From NCBI GenBank assembly GCA_014904985.1, contig MU129006.1, positions 20,297-84,296 on the forward strand: a stretch of 64,000 nucleotides of DNA, read 5' to 3'. The first letter of the stretch is position 1. The number at the start of each line of letters is the position of its first letter. The notes beneath the pieces are model-generated. The model searched no databases. It was given only the letters and a program-made list of their open reading frames with translations, and was not told the origin of the DNA. Positions 45,715 through 57,304 of this stretch are shown piece by piece. Made by a program: the position numbers and the translations under genes. Source of the DNA: Hydnum rufescens UP504 (lineage: Eukaryota; Basidiomycota; Agaricomycetes; Cantharellales; Hydnaceae).

Positions 45715-46599
45715 ATATCCATAGATGTTTTTTTTGCTATACATGTAGATTTGTAGATTGCTTCGCTTTCTTGCTTTCTTGCTTTATTTTTTTGGGGACC
45801 AATGATTGTACTTTGACATGGGGCGAGAGGGGGGGGGGAGGGGAGAACGGAATCCCTGGGGAAATGGGATTCTTGCTTGGGGGGACTTGCGTCCGAATGT
45901 ATGGCTACGAGCTGCCTGATTGGCGTGCAGAATTAAAGCCGCCTTCCGATGCTTCTCTCGGGGTTGTTACTCATAAGTCTAACAAAAAAATGTCACTATT
46001 TTTAGCGGATGATTACCAGCTGATATTAGAAAGCCTACAGGACGGAAAGGCAATAGGTATTCTGACCAGGATACCGTGGGGATGTCTCATTTTGATACGT
46101 ACAGTACAAATTGTATTGGGAAAGCGAGGGTCAATCAGCTCATCCGGGATGCTACTAGTATACACAAGCACAAGCACAAGCACAAGTTCAGTACATGTAC
46201 ACAGCCCCACCGCGAGGCGTGAAGCCTACAAAAAAACACATTGAACGAGTGGATAATAACCTCCTAACCTAAGGGACTGGGAAATCCACGGAAGCCGAAT
46301 ATGAGGAAGAAGAGTGCACTAGGTGAGAGGGTCCAATTACGGAGAGAAAGTGCCGATTACCTTTCCTTCTTTTTTTTTTTTGTCAAGCTGTTGAAATCGC
46401 TCCGGAGGGCACCATGTTTAGTGAGCGTTGGCCTTGTTGGAAATATCTTTCGTGCGGACACAGTTTCGAGCGGGGGACGACATCAATCACGCCTCCTTCC
46501 CTTCGGCGTCCAACAATCGCACTCTCCCAGTGAGGACCCTCTTCCATCGCCGCATCTCTACCTGTTCCCCAGACACGCGCGCAGTGCGACTCGTGTACC
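45715..46599. other. Intergenic, repeat fragment and short microsatellite
   Basis: 45,861-45,960 is a dispersed-repeat fragment. An ACAAGC microsatellite lies at about 46,161-46,188. About 46,410-46,740 is a duplicate of 42,640-42,960. Confidence 0.5.
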
Positions 46600-48084
46600 T
46601 CACATCGCCCCGCAGCCATTTGGACTTGGTCCATACCACCGTTTGCAGGGATCCAATGCTTTGTCGTGCCGGACTTTGTGTTGGGTCTGAATCACGTGCC
46701 TCCGGGACTGCAGATCGCGCTTCAAGGTTTTTGTTCGCCATTTCAATAATGAATGGGAAGAGAGATGGTATTGGCCGGGGGAAGAAAAGCGTGCGTAACG
46801 GGTGGGGACGAGGACCCGGGGCGGGGGGATGAGCAAGAGAGGAGGAAGCGGGAAGGGGAGATTGAGTCGCACGAGGTGGGGGAGAATATGTAAAAGAGAC
46901 TCGGGGGAATTGGCAGATGTTTGTGAGGGATTGTACGAGGCGTAATCCGGTGGAGGCCAGTCGGGTGGAGTAGGCAGGATGAGGGATTCAATACTCTCAC
47001 CATGTGCAGCGAGAAAGAGAGCAGAATGAGACGGCATGAGGCGGGAAGGGTATATCGTCATAGTGAGGCGAGTGAGGGAGGGCAATGCCGAGTTCAAAAG
47101 AGCGAAGAAGAGAGGTGATTGGGGGATCCCGTGAAGGGTAAGAGTATGCAGTCGGTTGAGCACGATAGCCTCATGGGTCAATTCATGAGTCGTTTGCGTT
47201 TGCAAGAACGACTCTTCGTCTTGCGTCTGCCCTGGACCAAAGACTTCGAGCACCTCAAGGAATCGGCAAATCCGGACAAGAGCTGTTAGAGGATCTCGTG
47301 CCACAAGGAATTGGCTGGGTGGCATGGATCCAAAATCCAAACCTGCTGAGAGCCCTCTGAGGACCCGGATTCGGCCACCACAACCTTCCGCCAATGCCCT
47401 CATTGCCCGACCGCTAAGAACCATCTTGGGATCTAGGAGAAGGGTGGAAAGGAAGGGGGTGAGACGGAAGAGGCTCGACAAAAGGGTATCCGCTCGCAGC
47501 TTAGCGGACCGGGTATCGAGGGATGACGAGAAGGAAGATATGTCAAGCGTCTGGATCCATCGACCCGGAGTTGAGAAGGGGATGCGACGCAAGCTATCCC
47601 ATTGCTGATCCGCAGTGAACACGACCGAGTGCAGGGACTCTAAGCCGCGCAAAGTCACAAGCCTTATACAGCCATATAAGATAGGCGAGGCGAGGCTCTA
47701 ACAAAATGGCACTCCATAAGACCTCCTAAGGACCTAGACACTGAAAAAGCCTACTCTAAATGTCTTGGAGACACAGAGAAGATCCCTTCTACATTGTTCC
47801 AGCCAGGCGAGTCGAGACTGATCCAGTATGGCCCGCTCAATGGTGAGGTCCATAGCAAAATGGAGGCATCGCGCCCAAATCTCTGAGGGGAGGTCAGCTT
47901 TGGGAAGAGGAGGGGGAAGCAGCGGGCAGAGAACAAGCCTGGCGCCTGAGCGGCGTGCGGGATTCAGTAGAATTGCCCCTGCAAAATGTGTGTCTTGCAC
48001 TGGATGGCGATGGTGGCGGTGGGCAAGAGCGTCAATTGACGACGAATAGGTCCGCACTACTGTTTCCAGAGTAGTGTACGCCAT
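46600..48084 (-). CDS. F-box-like protein, about 475 residues
   Basis: Exon 1 (48,084-47,755) and exon 2 (47,697-46,600) join in phase across a 57-nt GTAGGC...TAG intron. Exon 1 has ADLPSEIWARCLHFAM and CRRDLLCVSKTF, an F-box-like helix set of the kind that binds Skp1. Exon 2 carries leucine-rich segments (LHTLTLHGIP, SIESLILPTPPDW) resembling irregular LRRs. The last 60 or so residues after SLLKW fall in DNA duplicated from 42.6 kb and are read in a different frame from the version there. The true C-terminus may therefore end earlier or be spliced differently. Confidence 0.7.
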
Positions 48085-48989
48085 TGAAGGTGTACCGGGG
48101 AGAAATAACGGGAGGAAATAAGGAAGACAGCAGGAGTAGTAGGGCGCCTAAGGAGCGATCCCTGAATGACTTGGAATCGGGAGATAGCGTTGTGGGTCTT
48201 GCCGAACTCTATGGTGGATCTGCAACCGGATGCAAATGGAGTTTTCGGAACTTGCAGAAAAGACTACCTCCCTCAGATTTATCGACTTCCATGATATGAA
48301 TGCATTTTCTCATCCTATTGCCCAAAATACCCAATGTATCCTAGTTAGTGAGAAAATAACATTCGACTCAATTCAGTTGAAGTAATCACCGCAAGACACA
48401 GGCTAAGACCAGTTCGATTACCTATTGATCCAAGAGAATTGGCCCAAGAGAAAAGCCAATTGGCTAGATTGTAATAGACTAAATAGATGAATACTTCTCG
48501 ATGTTCACCCTAAAAATAGGAGCTGGGCGGTAGGAACCGCAACTTCCCGAAAACTGGAAACATCCATTTGAGTATCACCTCCATATTTGCCAGTGACACA
48601 CCCAAAGTTGCGCACTCGCCACCGGCTCGCTAGAGTCACGACATTCAAGGACGGCCAGCCTCGATGGACATGCTGCACCAGGGTCACTCTGTCCGAGGAC
48701 GCCCTAGACAGAGAATATGTCCAAGACTCTCTCAGTGCACGTCACGACTTTGATGATCAGGAGGCCAGGGGCTACTACCGGAATAAGCTCAGACACGTAC
48801 TCACTTGCCCAATGGGCTCAAAACTTGGGCATTTGCTCGAGACTGAGGACACTCGACTGGTGTAAAGGAAGCGCGTACAATAACATACACGATATACAAA
48901 ACGAAATAGGATAATAATTGCAGACAAACTAGAGGCCAAGTGAGTAAGAGAATGGCGGGGACCCGTAGGGGCACACATACCGCGAGACA
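48085..48989. other. No gene seen
   Basis: Intergenic DNA. The open frame at 48,587-48,865 (+) has no recognisable domain. Confidence 0.5.
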
Positions 48990-49517
48990 CTATGCACCGA
49001 AACCATAGAGCGTCTTCCCTGATCGCTTCAGGGCATAGACGACATCGAGAGCAGTGACAGTCTGATCATGACGGCTATGAGAAGCAATGCACGCTGAATC
49101 AAGGATATACACACCTTCCGCTTAGCATGCTCAGTGTATGTGACGGAATCGCGGATAACATCTACGGCGAAATGTGAATACAAGACTGGATAGGGCAACG
49201 AAAAATAAGACCCACTCTCAAGGAAAATCTTTAAGACACCGCGAGTCTCTTCGTAGATAAGACCACTGATACGCTTTACACCGCCGCGACGAGCGAGACG
49301 GCGGATAGCAGGCTTGGTGATACCTTGAATATTGTCACGGAGGATCTTGCGGTGGCGTTTCGCACCACCCCTGGGAAAGGACGACAATGAGGGAGAGAGG
49401 CCATGAGTGGTGAAGATCTGTCTTACTTTCCGAGACCCTTTCCGCCTGGGAGAACAGGATGAGTGTAGGCATTATGAATGTGGAGAATACAGACTTGCCT
49501 TTGCCACGTCCAGACAT
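48990..49517 (-). CDS. Histone H4
   Basis: Five exons (49,517-49,499, 49,445-49,427, 49,370-49,216, 49,161-49,115, 49,061-48,990) total 312 nt, giving 103 residues, the exact H4 length. The core ([40 protein letters not shown]) is canonical. Intron 1 starts with GC (GCAAGT) and the other three with GT. The C-terminus reads [12 protein letters not shown] rather than the common KRQGRTLYGFGG. H4 pairs with H3 in the nucleosome core. No H3 gene lies nearby on either side. A TATAC-like box lies upstream of the start at about 49,617-49,621. Confidence 0.95.
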
Positions 49518-50495
49518 TGTTGTTGCTTGAAGAGTGTGAAGGGAGAGATCGAGAGTGATAGATTGTTGAGGATGGGGTTGTGGAGAAGGGGAAAGAGCGA
49601 GGTTGACGCGAGCTTTATACGGTGAACGAGTGCAATCGGATGCAAGCCACCGCGTCTGAAAAAACAAACAACAAAGTCAGGTGACTGCATCACAACGGGC
49701 TGTATTGTTAAATGGCCTAGTGTCACGAGTGAAAAAAAGTACTTAAAACTGTACGAAGTGAAGCCATGGTGTTATTAGTGGAGGATATCATTACTTGGGG
49801 GGTCGCTGCCTTCAAGCTGGTATCGCCAGACGGGGGTGACAGCTATTACGTAATGTTACGTAATATCGCCCACTACAGTCACCCATAACGCTTCTCACAT
49901 CCTCGCTTGTGCCGTCCTACTATCGCCCTGGGTACTTGGGTACAGTGGACCCCTCTCTGTGCCTTCTGCGCTGTGCGGGATTAGACCCTCCGGGATTTTT
50001 GGATCACACAACAGAAGCGCCCAATTTTTATTGGTAGTCACGCATCTTGTTTTTGGCCTTATCTGCGCGTATCTGGGAAAATCCGCATGATCTGATCTAT
50101 CTAGGCTGTATCGGGCGCCAAATTCGCCTGCGATATTGTCTGGCAAGTCCCAGAGACAGCTTTGGTGAGCTGCCGCCGGGGCCTTCTGGAGGAGTGATGA
50201 GTCGCGCTGTGGGAGCTCCACGGGGTACTACTCCCATCATGGCCTCTTGTGGCCCTGATGTCGTATTCGTGCGTCGTGCCTCATGGCGATCTTCCTGTGC
50301 CCATAAATTATTTAGTTCTTGCGTAACTGACTGAGTCACAATTTCACTAGTTTCGGATGTCTGCACAGCCCCTGAAGTGAGGCGGAGCCGAGCCATATAA
50401 CACTCCTGACTCGACTGTCAATCGCCTGTCATCGTCTGCCATCGACGGCCATCTACTCGACCCCCAAGTCGAAACCACCCTCAACCCAGAATATC
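49518..50495. other. Intergenic; left part of segmental duplication
   Basis: From about 50,010 this DNA matches 61,690 onward (TCTGCGCTGTGCGGG / CAGAAGCGCCCAATTTTTAT and following). It contains the promoter and 5' leader of the small gene at 50,496. No other gene is seen. Confidence 0.6.
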
Positions 50496-50852
50496 ATGTC
50501 GAACGGCCCATCCCCAGCCAGCTCCACCGCTCATCTCATTCAGAAACCCTCCCAGAAGGACTACTCCGCGGCCCTCTCCAGCCTCCAAGATTCATACGGC
50601 TTCGGGGGTTCTCCAGTTATCCCAAATTCTTTCCAAGGCATTCACCCTAAAACTACTACCACGCCCACGTCCACACCCTCGCCGTCACGCCCTAAAACAG
50701 GCTTTACCAGTATTTTAACGTCCTTGGGGTTTGGTGGTGCCTCATCACCCAATCCATCCACCATGACACCGAAACCTTCGCCACTGTCCTCGTCGCCCGC
50801 GAAACGCGTTCTGAATTCCCCTCATATGGCTGCGTCTGCGGTGGGAAAATAG
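50496..50852 (+). CDS. Small Ser/Pro/Thr-rich protein, copy 1
   Basis: This intronless 118-residue frame begins MSNGPSPASSTAHLIQKPSQ and has a conserved block KDYSAALSSLQDSYGFGGSP. The rest is low-complexity Thr/Pro/Ser with ILTSLGFGG. Small fungal proteins with a similar KDY...YGFGG block exist, but I know no function. The copy at 62,193-62,558 is about 80 percent identical, and its reading frame is preserved despite substitutions and small indels of whole codons, which supports real coding. A GTAAGT shortly after the stop (50,874) suggests a spliced 3' UTR. Confidence 0.65.
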   Translation: MSNGPSPASSTAHLIQKPSQKDYSAALSSLQDSYGFGGSPVIPNSFQGIHPKTTTTPTSTPSPSRPKTGFTSILTSLGFGGASSPNPSTMTPKPSPLSSSPAKRVLNSPHMAASAVGK

Positions 50853-52122
50853 CTCGAGGCGCCTACCTTCGCCAGTAAGTAATTGATCATTCATGGTGGG
50901 ACCATTCATCCCTTACTTTCCCCTCCTTCAGCCCCCCCAGGGTCGCCGACGCCCCACTCTCTACACATCGTGACGTTTACACCCACACAATCCCCCGGAT
51001 ATCAATGGGTCACGAATGTTGCGATCGCGCGGCGATCGCGTTGGAGCACTTGGTCCGCAGTCCCAGGTGTATTTTGATTTATTTCGTTCTGATTTGTATT
51101 GCCGCCCAAGACTTGGACGGGAACTTTGTATCCTTGACTTCCATATCCTTACGACATGAATCAGGTGTTTTGATGTGCTGGTCTACTAAACTCAGTAGTC
51201 TGATTCCCTGGAAAGCTTTCACGGGGCTCTCGAAGGCCGTTCAATGACCGAAAGGCAATTTTCTTGTTCAGTTTTCACCTAAACCATTATTGCTTGGGTA
51301 CAAACGTAGAACTCACTGCCATACACGTCCCTGCCAAACCGAAATGCCATCTAGGTGTCATGTTGGAAGAGGTATGAAAAAGTACTGAACAGTGGCTGTT
51401 GAGGATCCGGCAGCCGCGCTCCAAGCGCCCGGCACTTGCCACCTTAAGCAGCGACCCTCAAGGGGCAGCCCCGGTGGCTTGCCACATAGGAAGGACCCTT
51501 TAGCCCACCACAATTCCCTATATATACAAGAAGAGACACGCCCATAGCGCGACAACCTTGATTCAGTTCATTGCACCATAGCCTTCACACATGCATATTT
51601 CGGAACACTAGGGATCACTTGTCAGGGGTTCATTATGCCCATCTGCAAGATGAGAGATCTGGCTAAGATGAGGAGTCCCTAGCATATACCAACCTTTTTC
51701 GGTCATTGAGTAGGGTTACGTAATTTCAACACCTCTTTGCAATATCGTTATACACCACAACACCTAAATACTAGTGAGAGTTACGGTACTGTACCCACTC
51801 GAAGTCTAGCAGCGGAATTTTTTTGTGACGTGACAATTGTGCTATCTCCCGTAGCAGCGGGGGGTGTCCAGCAGTGTGACATAGCAGTGAAAGGGCCCTG
51901 AGTGTGACTTGATTCTTTAATCCTCCCAGCCGAAACCCACTTGCCTAATCCCCATTCCAATCTTTTTTTATATATGACTTCGCTCGCTCTCTCATTTGTT
52001 CAACCACCCCCTCATTCTATCGTTCGTTAGACCATTCGAGTATTCACCCGTTCACTTTGGCCGTTTTTTTTTTTGCCAAAGTACCTTGTCCAGAGTAAAA
52101 ATTTAGTTTCTGCAGTGTGTAT
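50853..52122. other. Duplicated 3' flank, then inserted DNA
   Basis: To about 51,260 the sequence matches 62,580-62,940. From there to about 52,985 the other copy has no counterpart, so about 1.7 kb was inserted here or lost there. No gene is seen. Confidence 0.55.
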
Positions 52123-52322
52123 TGGTGTGATAAAAGAACCTCGTGCAATAGATCAAGGATGCGGAGGTACAAACCAGTGAGAAACTAAGTCTAGTACTTA
52201 CGCTATATATAATAAAAGGGGGCGGCCCTAGAATGGGCCAGAAGAGCGGAGAGGGGTAAAGGCCGCCCACAAACGGGCACGTGACGCTAATACGCCGTAG
52301 CCGATAACCGCCTACAACAACA
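52123..52322. mobile_element. Solo LTR with TGTAT target-site duplication
   Basis: It starts TGGTGTGATAAAAG and ends CTACAACAACA (TG...CA). TGTAT lies at 52,118-52,122 and 52,323-52,327. It is related to the LTRs at 27,155 and 29,374. A palindromic GGGCGGCCCTAGAATGGGCC segment is shared with the latter. Confidence 0.85.
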
Positions 52323-52985
52323 TGTATCACCCCAGAGCCTCTATCCCAGTGACTGGCCGATTTCCTGAGTGCCCGTGACACCCCACGGTGGCTAGCAGCG
52401 CCACGACTGCAATGTGACACGATTGCTATCGGTTCTAGCAGCTTTTTCCAGCTTGTGACGTGACAAACTGCTAGACTTCGAGTGGGTACAGTATTCGCGT
52501 GAGAGCTCCCCCTGATTACTAAGCGGGTGAAGACGAATTCGAGAGATCGGCGAGCCTTAAGTGCTCAGATGAATGGACGCAGCAGCGGGAAGAACACAGA
52601 AGTCCTTAATATTCTGCAGGCCCAAGCCCGTCTTTTATAGTATTTACAGGAGAGTAGAGAGCACATGAAAACAGGCTAAAGAAAAAGAAAAGATGTCCGA
52701 CTGCCGGTGGTGCCAGCAAGCAAAGAGGTAAAAGATCGCTGGTGAAACCTGGCTACGAGATCTACAAGGTAGCTTGGCGAATATGCGATTGACAAGGTCA
52801 TCGGCATAGCCCCACAGGGGTCGCGCTTGTCTCCGACGTCGTACCCGGCCACTTCCGCATCCGCTTGCTACAAATACTTGGAACATTGGGCGAGGGAATA
52901 TGCTCCTCAATATTTCCTGAAAAATCCAAGTGGTATCATACAAATTTGAAGTTATATCACTACTTCATTGGGCACTGAAAGATTG
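52323..52985. repeat. Further LTR-family fragments
   Basis: 52,328-52,500 resembles 29,220-29,365, and 52,507-52,660 resembles 28,807-28,960. There is no coding sequence. Together with the solo LTR this forms a nest of old insertions. Confidence 0.55.
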
Positions 52986-54150
52986 TACCACAGTCATAAG
53001 TTCCGCAGTCCCTTTTCATGTTCCCCTCCCACCGACCTGTATCTTGGCGTGAGAACCTTCGGAAATTAATCGCCGTCATCCGCTGCTCATCGAGATTGTC
53101 GGGCGCGTGGTGACCACTCCGTGACCCGCCTGTGACTCCGGTCTCTTTTAAGCGCCTGGGCGAATACATGCAAAGGTTTGAACCGCAGCCGCGCCCTTTA
53201 GATAATGGACCCTGTTCGCTGCGATTGTTCTGATTGACCTCTACCGGTAATACTGCGGAGTACTGTATTGTTTATCAAATTACATTATGTCTGGATATTA
53301 AAGTGCTACTGGCCACCCCCCAGGGACAAGGGGGGACCACTGGAAATGGGCACTACGGAATGTCAAATAATATTACTTACCTTCATTTTCTCAGAGCTGG
53401 ATGGCTGGGTAATCATGCCCGGATTGTTCTGTTACATGTACAGTAGTGAGAATACAGAGAGACGCGTGCCCTTCTAAAAAGCGATGTTCCAAAAGCAATA
53501 AGAGAAGCCAATCGCACAGTAAGGCTATAGGACCCTCACAGAAAAATTCACCATGCTTCGGAGGCCCTGAGGTCTTCCCAAGGGCCGCAAGCCGGACTTC
53601 GAAGACTTCGGAGCCTCCGCGGCCGTAGCGCAGTTGATTTTACTGATCCCGCATCGAATACCCATCCACGTCTCGGAATGCCCAGCTCACCCTACTTATG
53701 CTATACTTCGCATTCGCACCGCAAGGGAATATTATACCCGTATCATCGCCTCTTTCCCCGCACGGACCCTCGTTATCTCGCCTGTGGCCACCCAATCCAA
53801 TAGAAACGAAAACAGAAAGACAAGGGCAGAAGCGCCCAATTACCCAGCCATCACATTCGATACTCTAGAATACCAGGGTCGAACTCTTTAATGTGTGAAC
53901 TGTATTCACCCAAATAATACACTACGAGGGAGATTCTGTTTGCCCGGGCGGGCCATCTTTGGGACCCAGAAATAGATGTACGTACTATATTGGCTGTGAG
54001 CCACGACAGAATTGGAAAGACATCTTGACTGACAAAAACGTGCCCTGCTACTGTAAAAGTATCGTAGGCGTCACCGTACACCGCATGCATGGGGCCAAAT
54101 GACCAGGCCAACCCAACCCCCGTACTAGCCACGCAAACAGTGCCGGCGTA
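52986..54150. repeat. Right part of segmental duplication, copy 1
   Basis: Matches about 62,970-63,890 with indels (for example GCAAAGGTTTGAACCGCAG and the GACAAGGGGG...ACCACTGG block). Open frames here are broken in the other copy. No gene is called. Confidence 0.6.
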
Positions 54151-54770
54151 AGGGCCGTCACCGTTCCTGCCGCTTTTACACCACCACTGGGGGGGGGCAG
54201 GGACTAGAGTGGTGGGAGTGCAGGGCCTGGTTATGCACCCTGTTGTTACCAGGAGACGAATCTATAGGGCAGAAAGCCGCCGCGGAAGAAAAATTATTCA
54301 GGAAATTAATGAGACGGGAAACGCATTATTTCATTTGGCATCGTATCATCGCCCGGAGGATTGGCTCCCCGTTGATTTGCACTCCGTCGAACACGGACAG
54401 AATTTCAACATAATCATGTAACGCACATTCATTGCCTCGGCTGTCGAGGCCTTTCTTTCATGGTAATGGACAATGGTGTTGGTATTGAAGAATCCGCGCG
54501 GAACCACTTAGATTCGCACAATGAGGAATGACGGAGCATTTGATCGGAGCTCAAGTAAACGCTTGAGGGGACTTCAGTACATCCCACTATGGATACGCTG
54601 ACTAAGCGACGAGTTCGTGTCCAGCTAGGACACCCAAGTTCAAGAAACCCAAAATCTATCTAGTTGGGAAACCACATTAACGTAGGGAGATCAAGCAAGA
54701 GAGGTACATATGACTGAGGACGATAGCCAAGAAAATGCGGAAACGTGATCCCGTAAAGGAACAGGATATT
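54151..54770. other. No gene seen
   Basis: Intergenic, next to the 3' end of the desaturase gene. A G-run lies near 54,190. Confidence 0.5.
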
Positions 54771-56487
54771 TCACAATTCCGCTTCGCCAGCCGCTTTGCG
54801 CACACGTTTCCCTTGTTTATTTTTGTAAAAGACAATATCGCCTAGCAATAAAGGAAAATACGTCAGACGACCACTGTTACGTCAAGGGTATTTATCTTAC
54901 CCTCGTCTTCAACAAACTATACACGGAAGAGGGCGACAGATTAGGAGAAAGGGAGAAGACATGAACGTGGGATGCTTACCAAGCACTGGGTAAATGTTCG
55001 ATAATACGCACGCAACGAGCTACCCGAGTCACTGGGGGAAATTATCGTTTGAGATCCACAATGATCAAGCGAGTATAATAATAATTGCACATATCACAAC
55101 GCACCAGTTGTAGTCATCGCCAAGAGCCTTGCGAACGTGTTTTGACAACTCGGGTACGTTCCAGAAAGGGACTGTGGAGAAGAAATGATGCGCAACGTGA
55201 TCATGGGCTACCTGCATTCATATCAATCCCACGACGCATGAGCACGACTTGGTCCTGCGCGAAGACACGTGGGCATACGAACATTGTGGAGGAAGAAACG
55301 GCCCATCCAACCCAGAAGGGGACGATCGATAGTGCCTGCGGCGCCACGAAGGAAGGTCCATGTCTCTCCGCGGAAGTGGGGTATCGTTGGGTCCGTGTGC
55401 TGAATGAACGAGAACATCACAGACCAGTGGTTGGTGAGGATATACGGAATAAAGTAGTACTTGATGTAAGTCGTGAAGCTGGTAACGTATATCCACCGGC
55501 ATAGAACGGCTGCCCAGGCCAGCATTCCAACGTTGCTAATAATCACCGGGAGGCGATCCGATTTTCGGAAGAGCGGAGAAGATGGGAGGAAGTGCTGAAA
55601 ATTTCGAACCGTAAGTTTGATCTGTACATCATATCGAGTTGAAGAAGAGCCCCACATTCGTGCCCAGTGGGTAGATTGGGTTGCCCCAGACATTAAGAGT
55701 GAGATACCATTGCCACCCTAGTCCTTGCATCACAAGCATTCGGCACAAGGTCCAAAGCGGTGTCTCCCCTAGAATCTCCTGATAATCGTTCGGCTTCATG
55801 ACTTTCTCTGGGGCCATGCCGAAGCTGGAGCGTGTCAAGGGCACGTAGGCTTCATCACGCTCCATGGAACCATTGAACTTGTCTGAGAAGAAGGGAGTTA
55901 AAAGATGTCTTCGCGACGAGGATGATATTACACGCACGGTGCAGATTATGGGTATGTCGCCACGAGAAATAAGGGTTGAAAATAACGGTATGAGCGATGA
56001 ACCCGATAGTATGATTGATCAGTTTATTCTCAGAGAGAGTGCCATGCCCTGCATCGTGGCCGAGAAGGAAGAGGGCAGCACCGGCAAGACCCTGGAACCA
56101 CCAGTACGTCGCCCAGAGCGACCATTTGATAGTGAAAACGGCCCTAGGATTGATGTTCGATGCTTCCAGCGCCTGGGCCAAGGGGTCGATGTATGTAGCG
56201 GCCTGAAGGTAGTGAATAAGCTAAATGGAATGCGTCCAACCCAAGGAAATTAGGTACAAAATAAAAAACAGTGCAGAGCAGGGTATCGCGCGCGGCCCAC
56301 GCGAGACCCTTCAGTGTGCTCTTCTCCCATAACTCCTTTGGGACGGCGGCATGAATATCCTTGAGCGTCACTTTTGGGAGCGTATAGTCCGTCGCTAAGC
56401 GTTTCTTGTACCTTGGATGGGAATGAGCAAGGCCTACGATCACCGAGATGTTCGCACTCACTCAGGGCCATCTTCGAATAGAGACAT
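54771..56487 (-). CDS. Delta-12-type fatty acid desaturase, 409 residues
   Basis: Nine exons (56,487-56,462, 56,411-56,258, 56,202-55,938, 55,882-55,656, 55,594-55,283, 55,211-55,105, 55,031-54,980, 54,916-54,901, 54,841-54,771) total 1,230 nt in frame. The three iron-binding His boxes are HDAGHG, HTHNLHH (formed across an intron) and HVAHH. Paired hydrophobic stretches fit a four-helix ER membrane enzyme. Such enzymes insert the second double bond of oleate to make linoleate. The C-terminus (FVEDEGDIVFYKNK) is typical of fungal oleate desaturases. Exon 8 is only 16 nt. Oleate as substrate is inferred from the family; a related regiospecificity cannot be excluded. Confidence 0.9.
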
Positions 56488-57304
56488 GGCGTTCAACGAC
56501 ACGAACTCGTAGAGGTCGAGGCTGCTAGAGGAGCGGAAGATGCAAGCAGAAACCCCACAGAACGGTCCCCAATGTTCTTATACTGAAGAACCAGAACGGG
56601 GGACTTCTCGTGACTCAAAATGTAGAATGCCGCATTCCTAAGGGAATTTCAAATATTAGACGTTTATGGTGACAAGTCCTGCTCAGTTTTTTGACAGCTC
56701 CTGGGAATACGTCAAATGGTCAACCAAGCCTCCCACGGGACCCTGACCTTGACGTTACCAACAGCTAGGTACAGTTGATAAGATAGACTCTGTGAATCAA
56801 ATCGATAGGGAATTTGATTCGCTTCTGTACGGTGTCCGGTGTCCGGTAATGCCAAGATCCCGATCCTCTCGTCTTGGCCAGCCAACATGTCCCAGATGAG
56901 CAAGAGCCTCGCATTGAGACTTAACCGATATAGGAATGTCATTTTCCGTGACCCAGGCCCCCACTCCCGCAACTTGCATAGCGGAACATGTCACAGCTCA
57001 TTCAGTTCTCCAGGAAAATCTTACGCATATACAGTAGGGGCTTGAATCTCAACCAAGTAAGGATTCCCCCTCACTGCCGTAAGGAGCAGTCGTGCCACGT
57101 GGCTTGATTTGCATGAGAATCCTCCACTTTCCTGAAACCAAAAAATAAGTCAAAACAAAATGAGGAATGCCGACTTCTCAATACTTCCACCCAACAGCTG
57201 CTGCAAGATAACAACTACTGCTTGCCGTCACAGCCAATTCTTCTTCTCGCTCAACTCGAATGCATTGAAGTCACATATGGGCACAATGAATTACGAACCA
57301 CTGG
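56488..57304. other. No gene seen
   Basis: It contains the desaturase promoter region and gene-free DNA up to the sorting-nexin relic. Confidence 0.5.

Noticed and set aside
46159..46190. Protein repeat from ACAAGC units
   Set aside because: A short microsatellite with no surrounding gene.
53626..53680. tRNA-like GGCCGTAGCGCAGTTGATT
   Set aside because: It has an A-box-like start but no matching T arm or acceptor stem.
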